A program made the position numbers and the translations under genes. Below are positions 60,895-64,000 of a stretch of DNA of 64,000 nt, in pieces. The notes under the pieces are model-generated. The model worked only from the letters and a program-made list of their open reading frames with translations, searched no databases and had not been told where the DNA came from. This DNA comes from Turnera subulata (lineage: Eukaryota; Streptophyta; Magnoliopsida; Malpighiales; Passifloraceae): assembly GCA_028386065.3 (NCBI GenBank), contig JAKUCV010007390.1, positions 5,088-69,087 of the forward strand, in the 5' to 3' direction. How positions within the stretch are numbered: position 1 is the first letter of the stretch; every line of letters starts with the position of its first letter.

Positions 60895-63389
60895 ATGGCT
60901 TTGGAGAATGGCAAGGACCCTGGTATTACCATTAGAATGGCTCATTATAGGCCTTTGCCACTGAGACTCCTCCAATTCTGTCTGGTGTTTTTGGCTCTGG
61001 GTATTGGTGTTTCCATGGTTAGCATGTATACTATTCGGTATCTTAAAGTCCCAAACGTAGGCATAACCTCGAGATCGAATGTTATTTTTCCTTGCATTGA
61101 AGAGCGTGATAGTCTAGAGAGCTGGATTAGGCCTCCATCAAACTTGTGGCATAAGATGAACGACACAGAGCTGTTCTGGCGTGCTTCTGCTGTTCATCTG
61201 AGAAAGCAGTATCCCTTTAAAAGAGTGCCAAAGATTGCCTTCATGTTCTTGGCCAAGGGCCCATTGCCTTTGGCACCTCTCTGGGAGAAGTTTTTTGAGG
61301 GACACGAGGGGCTTTATTCGATCTATGTTCATTCCTTGCCAGGTTATGTGCCAGACTTTCCTTCGGCATCAGTCTTTTACAGAAGAAACATCCCAAGTCA
61401 GGTTTGTGCATATAGTCCCTTCATTTTAATGTCTTTGGTTGCCATAAGTTGTTTCTTTAAAATTGAATGTCTCAGTGCTTTACTTTGCTTGCTCCAAAAT
61501 TTCTAATTTGGTATTCAAGATTAATCTCAAATATTTTAAGATGCTTAAGAAACCCATCAATTATGGTTTTTGAACGAAAGCATGTTTGAGTTTTGTGGCG
61601 GTTTGTTGATGTATGGTGTTATGATTTTGTGGAGGGTATCTTTACTTTCTCCACTAAATGGTTGGAGAGCTGAATGTTGAAGGTGCTGTTTTTTTGCTTC
61701 CATGCCGAAATCCTTTACTGTGGGTGAATAAATTTGATTCGCCATTCTATTGGGAATGGTCTGATCCACATCAGTAAGATGGCTGTGGCTTATCATTGTT
61801 GTGGAATTCACAAAGTAAATTTATGAGGAACAAGAGAAAGCCACCTCAAGCTGGAAAAATAAGAGGGAAACTGAATTGACTCAGAAATTGGGAGAAATAT
61901 GCATTTGTTATGGCATCGATCTTCTCTAAGCTAAAAACTTCATGTACCTAGTAGCTAGTAGTTGGTCATTGATGAATCGTTTGGCTTGGAATTAAGACAT
62001 AGGAAGCTGTTCCTTAGAGTTGATTTTGCGGTTATTCATGTTATCTTTTCAATATGATCTGCTTTTCCTCTAGTTCATGAACACTTCTGCTATCAGCTAG
62101 CTCTGAGCTGTCCACAGATTCATAAAGTCAATATCTTTCTGTACATATACTGGAGGTGCCATTCTTTCAAGTCATGCCAACTCTATCAAATGATGATTTG
62201 TATCTTGTTAATTAGTGGTGTGGATTCAATAGATATAGAACCTTTAATTGTGGATTGTGGCATGAGTAGTATCAATTATTGCTTAACTGAAATGATATCT
62301 TTCATACTTCTTGCCAAATTTATACTCAATCAGCAATATGGTGACACATTTTTAATGCCTTCAAGTGTCATATTAGTGGTATTAGCCGATGATTTCCACA
62401 ATAAAGTGATGATATACTGTTTCGTTGTACTAAGTTGAATGAAACATGCTAATCATCAGACGAGCAACAGAGATGGTTACTTGAATTTATTTTACCTATC
62501 TGTCATTAGCAATTAGCCAAAGGCTACTTTTGCTACATTATCTTTTCTTAAATTGGAACTGTACATAAATGCATGGTCAAGGGGTACTTTTTAATCTCTC
62601 TTCTGGTTACTGTGATCTCAATGGTGTTTTGAATGAAATCTGTGTTTGAAATGTTGAAGATGCCCTTTGGAGTCATAAGTTGGTATTGTTTACCCATGCT
62701 CTTATTGGAACCGTGATAAATTCATTGATTTATTAATTCATTCTGCGCAGAAAGTGGAGTGGGGAATGATGAGCATGTGTGATGCCGAGAGGAGACTCCT
62801 TGCAAATGCATTGCTTGATGTATCCAATGAATGGTTCATCCTCGTATCTGAATCTTGTATACCGCTTCAGAATTTCAGTGTGATCTACCATTACATATCA
62901 AAATCACGATACAGCTTTATGGGTGCATTTGATGAACTTGGCCCCTATGGAAGAGGGCGCTATAATCCGAATATGCAACCTGAGGTCACCCTTGAACAGT
63001 GGCGAAAGGGGTCTCAGTGGTTTGAAGTTAACCGGTGGCTTGCAGTTTATATAGTTCAGGACACCATTTACTACCCCAAGTTCAGAGATTTCTGCCAACC
63101 TGCGTGTTATGTGGATGAGCACTATTTTCCTACGATGCTGAGCATCCAGCTTCCGAAACTCTTGGCAAACAGAACACTTACCTGGGCGGACTGGTCAAGA
63201 GGTGGTGCACACCCAGCTACATTTGGGAAAAATGATATTACAGAAGACTTCTTCAGGTGGGTATTTGGGGGTCAGAAATGCCTTTATAATAACCAGCCAA
63301 CCACTTCTTGCTTTCTTTTTGCAAGAAAGTTCGCTCCTAGTGCTTTGGAACCTTTACTAGCCCTGTCATCCAAAGCTTTGGGGTTTTGA
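60895..63389 (+). CDS. Core-2/I-branching-type glycosyltransferase (GT14/DUF266)
   Basis: A Golgi type II membrane glycosyltransferase-like protein of the plant family related to animal core-2/I N-acetylglucosaminyltransferases; plant substrates are largely unknown, with cell-wall or arabinogalactan glycans suspected. Two exons: 60895-61401 and 62751-63389 (1146 nt, 381 residues), joined in phase 0 across a 1.35-kb intron. A short basic cytosolic tail (MALENGKDPGITIRMAHYRP) precedes one membrane anchor at about residues 22-50 (LQFCLVFLALGIGVSMVSMY). The catalytic region starts near VPKIAFMFLAKGPLPLAPLW and continues through KVEWGMMSMCDAERRLLANA, NEWFILVSESCIPLQNF, GSQWFEVNRWLAVYIV, CYVDEHYFPTML and LTWADWSRGGAHPATFG, all typical blocks of the family. 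The C-terminus (LLALSSKALGF) is complete. It corresponds in position to Arabidopsis At3g21310. Confidence 0.93.
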
Positions 63390-64000
63390 TGCAGGCTCGG
63401 TTAATTAGATGCATACTTGAGTAGCCACTGATTATAGCATGCGATACCTTGTTCTCTCGTAGGCCTGGTTGACTGTGGACCTGGCTGATCTTCTTGTGAG
63501 ATTATAGGTTTCTTAAAGTGCATTTCGGATGTATAGATAATTAGATCTTACACAACATTTTGGTTTAATAATCTCAGCCATTCAATTGACTGTTGTTCCT
63601 CTTGTCATGTAGTTTAAACATTTACAAACTAGATCTCACAGAACAGCTACCTAGACATATCCCCCACAGTGTTGAAACAAGTTCTATCACGGTAGCAAAA
63701 GGGTCACTGAAGAGCCATGGTGCTGATAAGGGGCATGAATCCTATGATAGAAATAGGGCATCATACAAGAAATCTGTTCCATCTTACCATAAGCCAGTTA
63801 GTTGAAAGGACTTGTCTGATCACATGGTTTGCTGAGGTAGCTTGTCCCTGTGGGTGATTCGGGAGGAACATGGAGAGGGGGTTCTTGGCTCTTCTAGGAG
63901 GGGGCCAACCAAATCAGGTCCAAAATTCACCTCATAAGCCAATGAGAATGATAATCTTTGGTTCTTTCCATGCTTGTGGGAATCTTGGAATTTAATTTAC
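63390..64000 (+). other. 3' UTR and downstream flank of the glycosyltransferase
   Basis: Probably 3' UTR, possibly spliced. The 70-residue frame at 63593-63805 is basic and low-complexity, matches nothing known and is not called as a gene. Confidence 0.45.

Noticed and set aside
63593..63805. 70-codon frame after the glycosyltransferase
   Set aside because: There is no homology or splice continuity; it is probably 3' UTR.

Overview
The window is plant nuclear DNA, most likely from a eudicot. It holds intron-rich genes with GT-AG junctions and recognisable plant families (LRR receptor kinases, bHLH87, ELF3, MED6), AT-rich intergenic DNA, and LTR retrotransposons, MITE/MULE elements and a SINE. 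All exon models below were built by hand from reading frames, splice consensus and phase. Every assembled coding sequence closes to a multiple of three without an internal stop.

Layout. Positions 1-10011 are a transposon graveyard: a long LTR-like repeat (1-2404), a GC-rich piece with a 30-bp tandem repeat (2887-2991), a heavily decayed Ty1/copia element with an intact 3' LTR (about 3296-8109) holding an antisense LINE fragment, and a non-autonomous DNA transposon (9310-10011) with a small tRNA-derived SINE nested in it. MED6 (minus, 10338-12607) follows, apparently without its first exon. About 205 bp upstream of it sits a 2772-bp solo LTR with a perfect 5-bp target duplication (12817-15588).

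16781-31239 is a tandem array of three malectin-like/LRR-I receptor kinases, each with 13 coding exons. A broken kinase exon and a copied intergenic segment lie between the second and third and show how the array grew. A 1.6-kb Mutator-like element with ~95-bp terminal inverted repeats and a 9-bp target duplication (31308-32891) has inserted into the 3' flank of the third.

The right half is gene-dense: bHLH87 (minus), a 3'-5' exonuclease/KH protein (minus), ELF3 (plus), a TrmA/RlmD-type RNA m5U methyltransferase (minus) and a Core-2/I-branching glycosyltransferase (plus).

The genes do not form a pathway, but their order is informative. From memory, MED6, an LRR kinase, bHLH87, an ELF3-like gene, the glycosyltransferase and the RNA methyltransferase lie together on Arabidopsis chromosome 3 (around At3g21300-At3g21350), while the exonuclease/KH gene lies beside ELF3 itself on chromosome 2 (around At2g25910-At2g25930). 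This window carries both sets in one interval, so it probably keeps the arrangement that existed before duplication and loss split the block in the Arabidopsis lineage.
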